Source: Arenibacter arenosicollis
GTDB lineage: Bacteria > Bacteroidota > Bacteroidia > Flavobacteriales > Flavobacteriaceae
Assembly: GCF_014397245.1 (NCBI RefSeq)
Contig: NZ_JACLHY010000027.1
Span: forward strand, 1 to 64,000
Reading direction: 5' to 3'
DNA: 64,000 nt
Below the pieces are notes generated by a model, which saw only the letters and a program-made list of their open reading frames with translations, was not told the DNA's origin and did not search any database. The translations under genes were made by a program, and so were the position numbers. Positions 21,628-31,692 of the stretch are shown here, piece by piece. Each line of letters begins with the position of its first letter. The first letter of the stretch is position 1.

Positions 21628-23322
21628 ATGGAAAAATTGATAAAACCTATTTTAATTATACTTCTATTTATAGGTACTACTGTGCATTCCCAAACTAATA
21701 TTTGGGATGAAAATCCGAGCGACTCTCAAAAGGAGCTAGATAGTCTACTAACTTTATTACCCTACTCAAGCGGAAAGGATAAAATACCATTACTAAATAG
21801 AGTTGCAGAAATCTATTGGTCCATAGACCCCAACAAAACAATAGAATACGCCTATGAAGCTTTACTGTTATCAAGGGAAGCCAATGATAATAACCAAGAA
21901 GGTTTAGCCCTTATCAACCTTTGCCAAGGATACCTGTTCAATGATTTTTACGATAAGGCATTACAATATGGTCTGCAATCATTGGAGATCAGGAAAGGTT
22001 TGAACAACCTTTATGACCTGGCCTTTTCCTTACGTACTTTAGGATGGTTATATTTCGACATAGGGTATTTTGACAAGGCTCTTGAATACCATACGGAAGC
22101 TTTAAAAATTCACGAAAAAATAGGCGACAGACAACGAATCGCATACAGCTATAACAGTTTGGGGTTGATTCATGAACGCAAGGGAGATTGTAATTTGGCA
22201 TTATCATTTTTCAAAAATTCCCTAAAATTAAAAAAAGAGTTCAACAATAAGGATAGGATCGCAGAGACCATGAAAAACATGGGCATCTGTTATCGTAAAA
22301 TAAATGAACCCGACTCTGCCAAAACATTTTTAGAATCTTCTTTGGACATTTCAAATGAAATTAGGGACCAACAAAACAAGGTTCATATTCTCAACGAACT
22401 TTCCATAGTAAATCTAAAGCTGGGCAATTATGATAAATCCTACCGGCAATTGAAAGAGTCAAGATCAATTATGGAGGGATTAATGGACAATAAGGAATGG
22501 ATAGTTGAAAATGATAGAATTATGTCCGATTATTTTTTGGCAAAACAAGATTATAAAGAGGCATTAAATTACTATAAGAAATACGCAGAAGGGAATTCAG
22601 AAATTTTTTCGAGCAATAAAAGCGAAAAACTGACGGATATGAGGATTCGTTATGAGGACGAACGAAGAGCATCCCAAATTAAATTATTGGAGCAACAGAG
22701 AAATTTGGAGACGCAAAGAAGAAATTCCGTCCTAATTGGATCCTTATTATTGGCAATAATTGCCTTGCTGATCATAGCTTCATTATGGAACAATATTAAA
22801 AAGAAGAAAGCAATTTATCAACAAAGTCATAAGCTGTCATTAGAAAAATTAAAAACACAATCCCTTTTGCAAGAAAATCTTGAGCACAAATTGGAATTCC
22901 GCATGAAGGAACTAACCAATCTAGCTTTGTTCATATCCCAAAGAACATCCATTTACAAGGATCTTACAAATTCTTTTAAAAGCTTAAAATCTACTGATAT
23001 AAATCAATTAAAAAAGGACATTAATACACTCATAAAAGAATATAGCTTTAAGTTTGATATTAACGAAGATATACAAAGGTTTCATACAAACGTAGAAACG
23101 CTACAAAGTGACTTTTTATTTAGAATTAAAGAAAAATACCCTCACCTAACTGATAAGGACATACAACTTGCCGTTCAAGTTAAGCTCAAACTCAGCTCAA
23201 AAGAAATAGCAAATATCAACAACATTTCTGTAAATTCTGTAGAAATAGGCAGGCATCGATTGAGGAAAAAACTAATTATCGATAAAAAAGAAAACCTGGT
23301 TAGTTTTCTGGAAAACATCTAA
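21628..23322 (+). CDS. Membrane-anchored TPR regulator with LuxR-like HTH
   Basis: A 564-residue protein with a signal peptide or anchor (LIKPILIILLFIGTTVHS). About six TPR units follow (residues 50-330; e.g. YFDKALEYHTEALKIHEKIGD), then a coiled coil, one transmembrane helix (about 370-390), another coiled coil and a C-terminal LuxR/GerE-like HTH (DIQLAVQVKLKLSSKEIANI, then SVNSVEIGRHRLRKKL). The TPR part faces the periplasm and the HTH the cytoplasm. Such proteins commonly sit beside susCD genes and control them. Here it lies between the GH63 operon and susC, with matching tandem repeats in its own upstream gap and before susC, so it is the best candidate regulator of both. Confidence 0.85.
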   Translation: MEKLIKPILIILLFIGTTVHSQTNIWDENPSDSQKELDSLLTLLPYSSGKDKIPLLNRVAEIYWSIDPNKTIEYAYEALLLSREANDNNQEGLALINLCQGYLFNDFYDKALQYGLQSLEIRKGLNNLYDLAFSLRTLGWLYFDIGYFDKALEYHTEALKIHEKIGDRQRIAYSYNSLGLIHERKGDCNLALSFFKNSLKLKKEFNNKDRIAETMKNMGICYRKINEPDSAKTFLESSLDISNEIRDQQNKVHILNELSIVNLKLGNYDKSYRQLKESRSIMEGLMDNKEWIVENDRIMSDYFLAKQDYKEALNYYKKYAEGNSEIFSSNKSEKLTDMRIRYEDERRASQIKLLEQQRNLETQRRNSVLIGSLLLAIIALLIIASLWNNIKKKKAIYQQSHKLSLEKLKTQSLLQENLEHKLEFRMKELTNLALFISQRTSIYKDLTNSFKSLKSTDINQLKKDINTLIKEYSFKFDINEDIQRFHTNVETLQSDFLFRIKEKYPHLTDKDIQLAVQVKLKLSSKEIANINNISVNSVEIGRHRLRKKLIIDKKENLVSFLENI

Positions 23323-23622
23323 GTCTTCAATATAACTTCATTTATAATCTTACCTTTCAAAGTAGACAAATCTACTCCCCGCTTGTTTCCAAGCAAAGTG
23401 AGGGATATTGCTATTCCGCAATAAAACCCAGCTCCCCTTTTTCAATTTTCAAATACAGTCATGTATGATTGATTAGGCTTATTTATAGGCCTTTAAGCAG
23501 GATGTAAAGGTCATGTAAAGGTGATATATGAGGTTTTATGTAATAATAAAATAATATTTGATAACTCTTAAGCTCATGCCAAAATTTGGTTTACGGGCAA
23601 TGACTAACATAAACTTAATAAT
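23323..23622. other. susC upstream region, 300 bp
   Basis: No gene was found. The region holds the tandem operator at 23502-23523 and an AT-rich stretch (23534-23565) expected to contain the susC promoter. No exact TAnnTTTG match was found; ATAATATTTG at 23551-23560 is the nearest. Confidence 0.55.
23502..23523 (+). promoter_or_regulatory. Tandem 11-bp direct repeat, candidate operator B
   Basis: ATGTAAAGGTC-ATGTAAAGGTG: two abutting 11-mers with core TGTAAAGGT, 100 bp upstream of the susC start. They match operator A (21482-21503) in core, unit length and tandem spacing. Confidence 0.65.
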
Positions 23623-26600
23623 ATGAAAAAAAAACAATCAAAAAATCAAAACCATCGTTTTAACGATTTGTTTTTATTGCTTTTTATGCTTGCTTCGTTC
23701 GGGTTTACCACTAGATCTTTTTCACAAGGCAAGGTAGTAAACGGAACTATTACCGACAATACGGGAGTCGCACTGCCAGGCGCCTCGGTTACCGTTAAAG
23801 GCAATCAAACCATCGGAGTTCAATCGGACTTTGACGGAAACTATGCCATTGAGATAGCCGGACCTGAAACCACTTTAATTTTCAGATATCTTGGTTTTAT
23901 TACCAAGGAATTTGTAGTGGGCAGCCAAACGGTAATAAATGTAATTCTTGAGGAGGATGCACAAAGTTTGGATGAGGTAATTTTGGTAGGTTATGGCACC
24001 CAGAGACAGACCGAGGTAACAGCTGCCATTTCCTCAGTGGATGTGGCTGAAATCCAAAAAATTCCAACAGCGGATGTTGGGACCTCCCTTCAAGGACAGG
24101 TTGCTGGACTTAATGTGTCTACCGCTACCGGAGCACCCGGAGCGGATCCTGTTATACGAGTAAGGGGCCTAGGGACTATTGGAAACAATAACCCCTTGTT
24201 TGTTATAGACGGAATACCAGGGGAATTGTCTTATTTGAATCCAGCGGATATAGAGAACATCAGTATTCTTAGAGATGCATCGGCAGCCACGATTTACGGA
24301 TCAAGAGCATCCAATGGGGTAATAATTGTAACCACAAAAAGGGGTAAAACCGGAGAACCGAGAGTTACTGTTAATTCCTATCTAAGTACACAATCCGTAA
24401 AGAACAATGTAGATGTGGCCAATAGGGATCAACACAACCAAATAAAATTGGAAGCGTATTCCAATGTCGGTGAAACCCCAGCTCCGTATCTAACCGGCAA
24501 TCAACAATTTTCCGATTCAAATTGGGTAGATGCATACTTGCAGAACGCTTTCGAGCAAAAGCACGATGTGGGAATTTCCGGAGGAACTGAGAAAATGAAA
24601 TACAGTTTTTCTGGCGGTTATTTTGAAAATTCAGGGACGGTCATCAATACGGGATTTGACAGATTGAGTACTCGTTTTAATATGGATTTTCAATTGCTCA
24701 ACGACCGTCTTAAAATTGCTCCGGGCATAAGTTACACTAGGGAAAATACCAAAGGTATATTTGAACCCATAGGAAGTGGAAACGCGAGTTTTTCTCCGTT
24801 TTTGGACATTTATTCCCAATTACCGCACAAGGCTATTTATGATCCGAATTCCACAAATGGATTTGCCACTCCGGCAGCTGGACTGGGATCGGGCAATCCT
24901 ATTGGGACAACAGAATTGGAAGACCGCAGAAACCAGGATGACTATATGCAATTCAATGTTGCGGCTACACTTCAAATAATTGAGGGCTTAAGCTATCAAT
25001 TTCAGTATGGGGCCAACATAGAGAATACACATTTCTCAGACTTTCTGCCTACATATAACTTTGGTCCACAGGCAGTCAATGAGAATCCATTCCTGACAGA
25101 GAATAGATCCAGAACTACCAGTTGGACACTAAATAACACTTTAAATTACAATAAATCCTTTGGGATGCACGACATTGATGTATTGTTAGGTATTTCCAGG
25201 GAAAAAAGTGAGTTTAGATCTGTAGGCGGCAGTAACAATGAACTTGCTTCCGATCAACTATTGGCATTGAGTGCCGGTATAGGAGATGAATCTTCCTTTG
25301 GATTCAATTCAACAAATTCATTGCAATCGTATTTTGGAAGATTAAGTTATGACTTCGACAACAAATACTATGTGCAGACTAGTGTAAGACGTGACGGATC
25401 TTCCCGATTTGGCAAAAGCAATAAATATGGAACATTTTATTCCGTATCCTTGGGATGGGCTGTACATAATGAGGATTTTTTCTCATCAGACCTGATCAGT
25501 ATGTTAAAACCTAGGTTTAGTTACGGAACTTTAGGAAATCAACTTATCCCAGAGCATTTATTTCTATCTAGGATTTCTTCAGGTGGGCAGCAACTAAACT
25601 ATCCCTTTGGTGAAGGCGCCAGTCAGCCCATAGTTGTAGGTGCCATTAGCACTTCATTGCCAACCCCGGACATTAGATGGGAAGAAACGGCAACAACCAA
25701 TATCGGTTTGGATATCGGATTCCTACAAAACCGTATTAAAGGTTCTTTTGATTACTTTATTTCCAAAACTACGGATATGTTAGTGTCGGTTCCAATTCCT
25801 GCAAGTTCAGGGATTACAACTTTCCCACTGACCAATGGGGGTAATCTAGAAAACAAAGGTTGGGAATTTTCTACTACTTACAGCAGTGAGAACAATAAGG
25901 ATTTCTCATATGACATAACTGCAAATATTAGCGGTTCCAAAAACAAGGTAACTAAACTGGGGGTGGCCAACGAATCCTTTACAGATGGTTTCATTGAGTT
26001 TAACAATTTCCCGACCACGCGTACTGAAGTGGGTGGTGAAATCGGAAGATTTTACTTGTTCAAAGCAGATGGAATATTCCAAAACCAAGCAGAGATAGAT
26101 GCCCATGGTATTCAACCTAACGCGGCTCCTGGAGATTTAAAATTCTTGGATACTTCTGGGGATGGTGCATTGGATGATGATGACAAAGAGTTCTTGGGCA
26201 GCGGTCTTCCAGATTTTGAATATGGGATTACCCTTACGGGGCGCTATAAAAATTTCGACGCAAGTATGTTTTTTCAAGGTACGCAAGGAAATGAAATTTA
26301 CAATGGTGTTAAAATGTGGTTGTATAGAACCGATAGGCAAAATATGTCACCCGATTTATTAAATGCCTGGACACCCCAGAATGCGGGAAGCAGTATTCCT
26401 AGAAATGCATTTGGAGATCCTAACAACAACATTCGGCCTTCCAGCTACTTTCTGGAAGACGGTTCCTATTTTAGGTTAAAGAACATTCAGATAGGATATA
26501 CCATGCCGGAATCCGTAATTAACAAATTGACCATTTCCAAAATGAGGTTATACGTTACTGCAAACAATGTATTTACGGTTACGGACTATTCCGGTTTCGA

Positions 26601-26700
26601 TCCAGGACTTGGAAATGGAGGAACATTTACCAAGGGAGTGGACAGAGGATTTTACCCACTATCCAAATCATTTATTTTAGGTATAAACCTATCGCTTTAA
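23623..26700 (+). CDS. SusC-family TonB-dependent outer-membrane transporter
   Basis: A 1025-residue SusC/RagA-type receptor. A signal peptide (LFLLLFMLASFGF, ending SFSQ) is followed by a carboxypeptidase-regulatory-like domain (about 35-115, GTITDNTGVALPGASV and SDFDGNY), a TonB plug (about 120-235: DEVILVGYGTQ, RGLGTIGNNNPLFVIDGIPG, GSRASNGVIIVTTKRG) and a long beta-barrel to the C-terminus. It imports oligomers captured by its SusD partner, using TonB-ExbBD energy. The downstream susD begins right after it. The candidate operator lies 100 bp upstream. Substrate unknown from sequence; context suggests glycopeptide or glycosyl-hydroxylysine. Confidence 0.95.
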   Translation: MKKKQSKNQNHRFNDLFLLLFMLASFGFTTRSFSQGKVVNGTITDNTGVALPGASVTVKGNQTIGVQSDFDGNYAIEIAGPETTLIFRYLGFITKEFVVGSQTVINVILEEDAQSLDEVILVGYGTQRQTEVTAAISSVDVAEIQKIPTADVGTSLQGQVAGLNVSTATGAPGADPVIRVRGLGTIGNNNPLFVIDGIPGELSYLNPADIENISILRDASAATIYGSRASNGVIIVTTKRGKTGEPRVTVNSYLSTQSVKNNVDVANRDQHNQIKLEAYSNVGETPAPYLTGNQQFSDSNWVDAYLQNAFEQKHDVGISGGTEKMKYSFSGGYFENSGTVINTGFDRLSTRFNMDFQLLNDRLKIAPGISYTRENTKGIFEPIGSGNASFSPFLDIYSQLPHKAIYDPNSTNGFATPAAGLGSGNPIGTTELEDRRNQDDYMQFNVAATLQIIEGLSYQFQYGANIENTHFSDFLPTYNFGPQAVNENPFLTENRSRTTSWTLNNTLNYNKSFGMHDIDVLLGISREKSEFRSVGGSNNELASDQLLALSAGIGDESSFGFNSTNSLQSYFGRLSYDFDNKYYVQTSVRRDGSSRFGKSNKYGTFYSVSLGWAVHNEDFFSSDLISMLKPRFSYGTLGNQLIPEHLFLSRISSGGQQLNYPFGEGASQPIVVGAISTSLPTPDIRWEETATTNIGLDIGFLQNRIKGSFDYFISKTTDMLVSVPIPASSGITTFPLTNGGNLENKGWEFSTTYSSENNKDFSYDITANISGSKNKVTKLGVANESFTDGFIEFNNFPTTRTEVGGEIGRFYLFKADGIFQNQAEIDAHGIQPNAAPGDLKFLDTSGDGALDDDDKEFLGSGLPDFEYGITLTGRYKNFDASMFFQGTQGNEIYNGVKMWLYRTDRQNMSPDLLNAWTPQNAGSSIPRNAFGDPNNNIRPSSYFLEDGSYFRLKNIQIGYTMPESVINKLTISKMRLYVTANNVFTVTDYSGFDPGLGNGGTFTKGVDRGFYPLSKSFILGINLSL

Positions 26701-26732
26701 TGGACAGCGTTAAATTTTTAAAAATTACGATA

Positions 26733-28253
26733 ATGAAAAAAAATAGATATATACTGATTGCTTTATTAACAATAAGCTCTTTGATATCCTGTAGCGACGA
26801 TTTTATAGAAGTGGCAAATAAGGAAACCTTGACCGATTCGAGTTTTTGGCAAACTGAAAGCCACGCCTTACAGGCCCTAACCGCAACTTATGGTGCCTTA
26901 CACGGGGCAGATGGCAGCAAATGGACCTTTTTTGAGGAAATCTATGTTGCAATGGCGTACCGTGGTGATGATATAATAAACAATACTGCAGAAACTTACG
27001 GGAGAACCTTGGCCAGTTTTAGTAATACCACTGAGGAGAGCGGGCCTTATAATATTTGGCAAGCGGCTTATACAGGTATTGGTCGTGCCAATCAAATTCT
27101 GGAGCAAGTACCAGAAATGGAAGCCCTGTCACAAGAAACTAAGGATGTAATTGTAGCCGAGGCTAAATTCTTAAGAGCCTATTATTATTTTTGGTTGGCC
27201 ACTGGATTTGAAAATGTGCCTCTTATGTTAAATTTTGAGGTGGATTTGGATAATTTATTTCCAAGCCAAGCCCCTAAATCCGAGGTTTGGGCACAAATAG
27301 AAAAGGATCTCATAGAGGCAGAACCAAAATTGTTGTTAGAACACCCTTCAGAATGGAAAGGTAGAGCTACCCAAGGTGCAGCTAAAGCACTATTGGGCAA
27401 GGCCTATTTATTTCAAGAGAAATGGGGCGAAGCAGAAACAAAATTGGCCGAAGTTGTAGGCATGGATTATGATCTACTTGATAACTATGCAGATAACTTC
27501 AATGGAAATTCAGAAAATGGACCTGAAAGTATTTTTGAAGTACAGTTTTCAGGTGATCGTTCCAATGGTAATGATGAACGCCAAGTTTTCAATTTTGAAA
27601 TTGCCCCTGCTGCATTTGGCGGTTGGGAACTATTGTTTCCATCGCAGTGGCTTGTAGATGAAATGAAAACCGATCTTGATGCCAACGGAGATCCCAGTGA
27701 GCGGGTTTATGAAAGTATTTTCTTTGATGACCCCAATTCTGAAATGTATAGTATGGAAGCAGGTGAAAACATATCCTACAGCGATGTTGCTTTGGATTTA
27801 AACCATCCAAAATATTTCAAAAAATACTCTTTCAATGTTGATGAGGACTTTTACAATGGTACAAATGTTACAATAATCCGTTTTGCAGATGTGCTTTTAA
27901 TGTATGCAGAGGCCTTAAATGAAAACAATAAGACTCCCAAGGCTATAATCGAGATAAATAAAGTACGAGCTAGGAGTAATGCGGTTCCTTTGGGCAGCAT
28001 GGGCAAAGACGAATTAAGAAATCAGATCCGACACCACGAACGACCTGTAGAATTGGCCATGGAGTTTGGTATTCGTTGGTTTGACCTTTACAGATGGCAG
28101 CGTGGCAGTACCGCTACGGAATCGATTAAAACCACTATGTTGAACCATGGCAAGCCCAATGCGGATAATTTTACCGATAAGCATATTGTATTTCCAATAC
28201 CCCTGCAAGAATTGAATATCAATTCAAACCTTAATCAAAATACAGGCTGGTAG
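26733..28253 (+). CDS. SusD/RagB-family surface lipoprotein
   Basis: A 506-residue partner of the preceding SusC. The lipoprotein signal (LLTISSLISC, lipid-Cys about residue 20) is followed by the SusD TPR-like fold: EAKFLRAYYYFWLATGFENVPL is cut here as AKFLRAYYYFWLA, then KALLGKAYLFQEKW, and a C-terminal block with RFADVLLMYAEALNE, IRHHERPVELAMEFGIRWFD and FPIPLQELNIN. It binds ligand at the cell surface and closes over SusC. An in-frame ATG at 26700 overlapping the susC stop would add 11 residues and disrupt the signal peptide, so the ATG at 26733 is chosen. Confidence 0.93.
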   Translation: MKKNRYILIALLTISSLISCSDDFIEVANKETLTDSSFWQTESHALQALTATYGALHGADGSKWTFFEEIYVAMAYRGDDIINNTAETYGRTLASFSNTTEESGPYNIWQAAYTGIGRANQILEQVPEMEALSQETKDVIVAEAKFLRAYYYFWLATGFENVPLMLNFEVDLDNLFPSQAPKSEVWAQIEKDLIEAEPKLLLEHPSEWKGRATQGAAKALLGKAYLFQEKWGEAETKLAEVVGMDYDLLDNYADNFNGNSENGPESIFEVQFSGDRSNGNDERQVFNFEIAPAAFGGWELLFPSQWLVDEMKTDLDANGDPSERVYESIFFDDPNSEMYSMEAGENISYSDVALDLNHPKYFKKYSFNVDEDFYNGTNVTIIRFADVLLMYAEALNENNKTPKAIIEINKVRARSNAVPLGSMGKDELRNQIRHHERPVELAMEFGIRWFDLYRWQRGSTATESIKTTMLNHGKPNADNFTDKHIVFPIPLQELNINSNLNQNTGW

Positions 28254-28296
28254 CAAAAGATAATAAAGAGTTGATTTTGAGTTAGTTTTTTTTAAC

Positions 28297-28334
28297 GTAA
28301 GCGCCTAAAGGTTTAATTATCTTTAGGTGTTTAC
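28297..28334 (+). terminator. Stem-loop between susD and the FG-GAP gene
   Basis: A 14-bp stem (28297-28310 with 28321-28334, two G-U wobbles in RNA) with a 10-nt loop, followed by ATTTTATT. It probably reduces read-through or stabilises the upstream susCD mRNA. It overlaps a possible GTG start at 28327, supporting the later ATG for the next gene. Confidence 0.55.
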
Positions 28335-28365
28335 ATTTTATTACTGTAATAAAAACCTGTTGAAG

Positions 28366-31300
28366 ATGGATCTATATTTGAGTAATTCGAAATTCTATAT
28401 TTTACTGTCAGTAGTCTTAGTATTACAGTCATGTAACAACGGGAGGGAAAATAAATCCAGAGTCATTAATACTGAGGAAGAACCCTTGTTCACTGCTACC
28501 TACCCAGGGGAAACGGGAATAAGCTTCGTAAACGAAATACCTGAAAGTAGTGCCATGAATAGTATGGTCTATGAGTATTTTTATAACGGAGGTGGTGTCG
28601 CTATAGGTGATATTGACAATGACGGCTTGCCAGATATCTATTTCACTTCCAATCTAAAGGAAAATAAGCTATATAAAAACAATGGACATTTTCAATTTGA
28701 AGATATTACCAAAACGGCAAATGTAGCAGGTACATTTGGGTGGACAACTGGGGTTACCATGGCCGATGTGAACGCCGATGGCTGGTTGGATATTTATGTA
28801 TGCAAATCTGGTAAAGGAAAGGCCGAAAATAGAGAAAACCTCTTGTTCATAAACAACAAGAAAGGCTCCTTTACGGAAGCCGCTAAGGAATATGGACTTA
28901 ATTTTTCAGGTTACAGTACCCAAGCTGCTTTTTTCGATTTCGACAGGGATGGAGACTTGGATATGTTTTTATTGAATCACAACGTATCCCCAATAAACAC
29001 TGATAACCCTGAAAAATATAAGAATGAAAATAACGAATTGTCCGGAGACCGATTTTACCGTAATGATAATGGCAAATTTATTAATATTTCCAGTAAGGCC
29101 GGAATATTGAATAATTCTTTGGGCTTTGGACTAGGTGTTTCCATAGGAGATTTAAACCAGGATGGGTGGCCTGATATATATGTCGCCAACGATTATATAG
29201 AGCAGGACTATCTCTATTACAATAATGGGGATGGCACATTTTCAGAAAATCTAAAGAATTCTATGGGACATACTTCACATTTTTCCATGGGAACCGATAT
29301 TGCCGATTTCAATAATGATGGCCTTTTGGACATTATTTCCTTGGACATGGTTGCTGAGGACAATTATGGTATTAAAACCAGTATGAGTGGCATGAATCCC
29401 AAGGCTTTTAATCATGCTGTTGAAAATGGATTCCATTACCAATACATGTACAATGCACTTCAAATGAATAATGGTAATGGGACCTTTGGGGACATAGCGC
29501 AACTTACAGGTATTTCCAATACGGATTGGAGTTGGGGGCCCCTTTTTGCCGATTTTGACAATGATGGGTTAAAAGACCTCTTCATTTCCAATGGACTTAA
29601 AAGGGATTTTAGGAATAATGATTTTAGAAAATACAAGATCAAGCGCTTGGAAGAGGCCCAAAAAAATGGTGAGAATATGTCCCAAGTGATAGAGGAACTG
29701 GTAAATAAAACACCACAGAGGAAAACCCACAACTATTTTTTCAAAAATAAGGGCGACTTAACTTTTGAAAAAGCAATGACAGATTGGGGTGTGGACATAC
29801 CAACTTTTTCCAACGGGGCAGCCTATGCCGATCTGGACCTAGATGGGGATTTGGACTTGGTAATCAACAACATAGATGAGGAGGCTACGGTCTTAAGAAA
29901 CAATGCATCCGTAAATTATGTTCAATTTCAGTTTAAAGGAAATAACAACAATCCATTTGGTATTGGTACTAAAATTTTGTTAGAAACTGAAAAAGGTATT
30001 CAAATGGCCGAGAACTACCCAACCAGGGGCTATCAATCCGCAGTGGAGCCAATATTACATTTCGGCCTGGGCCAAGAGAGTATTATAAAAAATGCCATCG
30101 TTACATGGCCCGATGGGAAAAGTGAAACATTTACGAACCTGCACCTAAATCAAAAAATAACGGTAGAATATAAGAATGCGGTAACCTATGATCAAAACAC
30201 TAAAAACATTGCATCGCCTATTTTTAGAGATATCACTGAAGAAATGGGAGCTAAACATGTCCATATTGAAAATGAATACGATGACTTTTCCCTTGAAATT
30301 CTCCTTCCTCACAAAATGTCCCAATTTGGTCCTGGCCTTACCCCTGGGGATGTAAATAATGATGGTTTAGAAGATTTTTTCATAGGGGGAGCAAAAGGAT
30401 ACGCAGGGGTTTTGTATCTCCAGGAAGGGAATGGTTCTTTCAGCCCTTGGAAGGGTACTACTTGGACCAGAGACAAGGAATTCGAAGATGTGGACGCTGA
30501 ATTTTTTGATGCCGACAATGATGGAGACCTGGATTTATATGTAGTAAGCGGTGGAAATGAGTGGGAAGCTGATAATGCTATGTACCAGGATCGTTTATAC
30601 ATTAATAATGGAGGTAATTTTAGTAAATCGAACGATAGACTACCCAAAATGACTATTAGCGGCAGTACTGTAAAACCCTGCGATTTTGATGAAGACGGTG
30701 ATTTAGACCTATTCGTGGGCAGTCGCATGTTTCCACATAAATATCCTTACTCCCAGACCAGTAAACTATTGGAAAATGTAAATGGTTTTTTCAAAGATGT
30801 TACTATAAAAAAGGCACCTGCCCTACAAGATGCAGGAATGATAACCGATGCCATATGGACGGATTATGACGGAGACAACAAAACAGATTTGATTGTAGTG
30901 GGGGAATGGACCGGAATCAGCTTTTACAAAAATAAGAATGGCCGATTGGAACCAAGTCCGGACATTTTACCGCAAAGTCAAGGCTGGTGGAATTGCATAG
31001 AAGCTTCGGATATGGATGGGGATGGGGATATGGATTTTGTGGTGGGAAATTTGGGTTTGAATTCCAAGTATAAGGCCTCCCAAGATGCCCCTTTTGAGGT
31101 GTACTCCACAGATTTTGACGATAATGGAACCAACGATATAGTTTTGGGATATTACGACAGGGGAAACCTATTTCCCTTACGAGGGCGTGAATGTTCTTCC
31201 CAGCAAATGCCATTCATTAAAGAAAAATTTCCAACTTACGATAGTTTTGGTTCGGCGAAGCTTGATCAAGTATATGACGAAGTAAAATTAAAAGAAGCCC

Positions 31301-31692
31301 TGCATTTGAAAGTCAGTTCATTTGCATCTGTATACTTGGAAAATTTAGGAAATGGTCAGTTTAATATTCATAACTTGCCTAATGAGGTACAGGTATCGGC
31401 CATAAATGATATCCATATTCAAGATTTTGATAGCGATGGTATAAATGATATCCTGGTTACAGGGAACTTGTATCAGACCGAAGTTGAAACCCCTAGAAAC
31501 GATGCCAGCATAGGTATGCTATTGAAGGGAATAGGTAAATCGCTATTTATTGCTATACCATATTCCAAAAGTGGCCTTTTTATTGACGGAGATATAAAGA
31601 AAATAAGGGCCATTCGTTCTGGGAACTCCAAAGTTACTTCCCTCCTAGTGGCCAAAAATAATGATTCACTTAGATTGATTAAGATCAACTAA
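28366..31692 (+). CDS. FG-GAP/VCBS repeat lipoprotein with ASPIC/UnbV domain (copy 1)
   Basis: About 1108 residues. A lipoprotein signal (LLSVVLVLQSC) is followed by a first set of FG-GAP repeats with calcium loops (DIDNDGLPD, DVNADGWLD, DFDRDGDLD, DLNQDGWPD, DFNNDGLLD, DFDNDGLKD, DLDLDGDLD), an ASPIC/UnbV domain (about 530-600, with ENYPTRGYQS and VTWPDGKSE) and a second repeat set (e.g. DVNNDGLED, DADNDGDLD, DMDGDGDMD). Probably a Ca-stabilised beta-propeller surface binder of the SusCD arm. A GTG at 28327 is rejected because it lies in the stem-loop. The last 4 bp overlap the convergent LysR gene. Function in the family is not established. Confidence 0.85.
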   Translation: MDLYLSNSKFYILLSVVLVLQSCNNGRENKSRVINTEEEPLFTATYPGETGISFVNEIPESSAMNSMVYEYFYNGGGVAIGDIDNDGLPDIYFTSNLKENKLYKNNGHFQFEDITKTANVAGTFGWTTGVTMADVNADGWLDIYVCKSGKGKAENRENLLFINNKKGSFTEAAKEYGLNFSGYSTQAAFFDFDRDGDLDMFLLNHNVSPINTDNPEKYKNENNELSGDRFYRNDNGKFINISSKAGILNNSLGFGLGVSIGDLNQDGWPDIYVANDYIEQDYLYYNNGDGTFSENLKNSMGHTSHFSMGTDIADFNNDGLLDIISLDMVAEDNYGIKTSMSGMNPKAFNHAVENGFHYQYMYNALQMNNGNGTFGDIAQLTGISNTDWSWGPLFADFDNDGLKDLFISNGLKRDFRNNDFRKYKIKRLEEAQKNGENMSQVIEELVNKTPQRKTHNYFFKNKGDLTFEKAMTDWGVDIPTFSNGAAYADLDLDGDLDLVINNIDEEATVLRNNASVNYVQFQFKGNNNNPFGIGTKILLETEKGIQMAENYPTRGYQSAVEPILHFGLGQESIIKNAIVTWPDGKSETFTNLHLNQKITVEYKNAVTYDQNTKNIASPIFRDITEEMGAKHVHIENEYDDFSLEILLPHKMSQFGPGLTPGDVNNDGLEDFFIGGAKGYAGVLYLQEGNGSFSPWKGTTWTRDKEFEDVDAEFFDADNDGDLDLYVVSGGNEWEADNAMYQDRLYINNGGNFSKSNDRLPKMTISGSTVKPCDFDEDGDLDLFVGSRMFPHKYPYSQTSKLLENVNGFFKDVTIKKAPALQDAGMITDAIWTDYDGDNKTDLIVVGEWTGISFYKNKNGRLEPSPDILPQSQGWWNCIEASDMDGDGDMDFVVGNLGLNSKYKASQDAPFEVYSTDFDDNGTNDIVLGYYDRGNLFPLRGRECSSQQMPFIKEKFPTYDSFGSAKLDQVYDEVKLKEALHLKVSSFASVYLENLGNGQFNIHNLPNEVQVSAINDIHIQDFDSDGINDILVTGNLYQTEVETPRNDASIGMLLKGIGKSLFIAIPYSKSGLFIDGDIKKIRAIRSGNSKVTSLLVAKNNDSLRLIKIN

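Noticed and set aside
26700-26732. ATG overlapping the susC stop as susD start
   Set aside because: It would place 11 polar residues before the lipoprotein signal; the ATG at 26733 gives a normal signal peptide.
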